From assembly GCA_026745465.1 (NCBI GenBank), contig JACYXH010000216.1, forward strand, positions 7,568,676 through 7,632,675: a stretch of DNA of 64,000 nucleotides, given 5' to 3'. A program made the position numbers and the translations under genes. The DNA comes from Lota lota. Its lineage: Eukaryota > Chordata > Actinopteri > Gadiformes > Lotidae. Positions 62,721 to 64,000 of this stretch are shown in pieces (positions within the stretch are counted from its first letter, which is position 1; every line of letters begins with the position of its first letter). The notes beneath the pieces were generated by a model. That model made no database searches. It saw only the letters and a list, made by a program, of their open reading frames with translations, and was not told the DNA's origin.

Positions 62721-63842
62721 TGAGCATATGTCCATGCCAGTATATGAGTGTATTTTATATATACATAAACACATGTACAAATGTGCATACATGAATTAGT
62801 GCATGTTTTGCGCATGTATGGACATCACATTCATTAGATTCTCCTTTAAAAAATGGAGCCTACAAAGAGAGGCACTCTGCAGGCTCAGGAAATATCATCT
62901 TACACCGACATATGTTGACTTGGCTTGTTGTTCTTAAGTGTTTCCTCTATATTTATTTACAGCGCATGGCATGGCCACATAACAACAATTAAGAGTCCTG
63001 ATGAAAAGGGCAGACTGTCAGCCATTGAGCATCGAACCGTGTTGATTCCATCTAAGTCACCCAGCATCCAATCAAGGCAACAAAGCACTAAACACACCTG
63101 TTGATTCCGTAATATAGGAGTTTAAAAAGGGGATCAATAAATGATAGTCTGCATTTCATTTGTGAATGTGTTCACATTAGCCTCATGAAAGAGTAGGAAG
63201 CAATGTGGTGAGTGGGTCTAGTGGGTTTCCCCCTCCATTTCATTTTCACAATGTAATTTTCTGCGCACGCCCTTAGCTATGTCTTAGCTATTCCAGCAGG
63301 CTATGTAAGACAAGAGAAGGACGAGTCAAATGTAGTGTTTGCTTTTTTTTAAACCCCAACTTAATATATATTTGCATTTATCTTCCTATTTATAGAACAT
63401 AATATTCATTTGTTTTACCTCCGAGACAGTACGCATGCATGTCCATGATCATTTGGAAAGAACTTTTGATGTTGATGACATACCACAAAAACACAATTTA
63501 TTTGAACAGGTCCCCCCGTCCCTAGTGGTTCTTAGGCCCATGTTAAAGTGCTGTGGAGACAGGTTCGCCGTGTATGCCAGTACATTAACGCCGGGGTGTG
63601 GGTGGCTGAGTGGAGTCGGGGGAGTCTTCTTCTATGACTAAGCACTCAGATATGAATGTCCAACAAGGCAACAAACACCGTTGCCATGGGTATAGACTGA
63701 GAATGGAGAATTAGTAGAATGGCGCTCTTTGTTCACGGGATAATGAAGGGTAAATACCACCAATGTGTCCACTGGATCTGATTTGGGAATGGGATGATTT
63801 TTTTTTGGCTTCAGGGATGATGAATGAGAAGAGCAGTGGAAA

Positions 63843-64000
63843 TTGAGGACTGGGTTGGGCCGTTCTGGTCAGGAAGTGAGATGGGGTCATCTTCGGTTTC
63901 ATCCAACAACCTTAGAATATCTGTAGACAGGAAGTGAGATAGGGTTATCTTCTGTTAATTCCAATCTTAGAAGATCTACTGTAGACAGGAAATTCGATTT
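63843..64000. repeat. About 58-bp tandem repeat running off the window end
   Basis: Units starting CAGGAAGTGAGATRGGGTYA and ending TCTGTAGA or CTGTAGA begin near 63870, 63927 and 63984. At least two full units are visible; the array may continue beyond the window. Confidence 0.6.

Overview
This window is nuclear DNA from a ray-finned fish, very probably a teleost. The evidence is long GT-AG introns, vertebrate-type gene families, very long CA/GT and GA microsatellites, and several fish-style DNA transposons (a pogo-like element, a Tc1 remnant, a TTAA-flanked MITE, and a pair of Helentron-like elements). There are no operons and no bacterial signals. I cannot name the species.

Layout: (1) 1-7536, plus strand, is the 3' two-thirds of a receptor-type tyrosine phosphatase, best matched to PTPRJ (DEP-1/CD148). 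It has 18 exons encoding four fibronectin-III exons, a juxtamembrane ectodomain, one transmembrane segment and one complete PTP catalytic domain. The summed exon length returns exactly to frame (897 codons including stop), and this total includes an inferred 12-nt microexon. (2) 7537-9780 is the presumed ptprj 3' UTR and a short intergenic space, with a faint candidate for a small extra gene at 8.3-8.9 kb. (3) 9.78-10.88 kb is a CpG- and GC-box-containing promoter-like region. (4) 10.14-53.22 kb, plus strand, is osbpl5 (ORP5): probable non-coding 5' exons, a long transposon-rich first part, then 21 coding exons from 38989 to 53219 encoding 867 residues (polybasic stretch, PH domain, sterol/PS-binding ORD, C-terminal ER anchor). 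(5) 53.2-64 kb is the osbpl5 3' UTR and mostly simple-repeat-rich intergenic DNA. Two protein-like stretches on the minus strand (about 60.5 and 59.4 kb) may be exons of an unrecognised gene.

The two main genes are in the same orientation, and nothing in the sequence links them functionally. PTPRJ acts at the plasma membrane on phosphotyrosine signalling. ORP5 works at ER-plasma-membrane contacts, exchanging phosphatidylserine for PI4P.

The most unusual material is structural: a pair of inverted 1.15-1.3 kb elements (30409-31701 and 36361-37511) with asymmetric inverted repeats, a 3' hairpin ending CTAG, T-T flanks and an embedded tRNA-like module; a minisatellite that has amplified the end of an osbpl5 exon together with its splice donor; a 12-nt microexon in the phosphatase juxtamembrane region; a 57-bp histidine-rich minisatellite open in several frames; a roughly 100-bp array inside a MITE; and an isolated GC-rich hairpin in intronic DNA.
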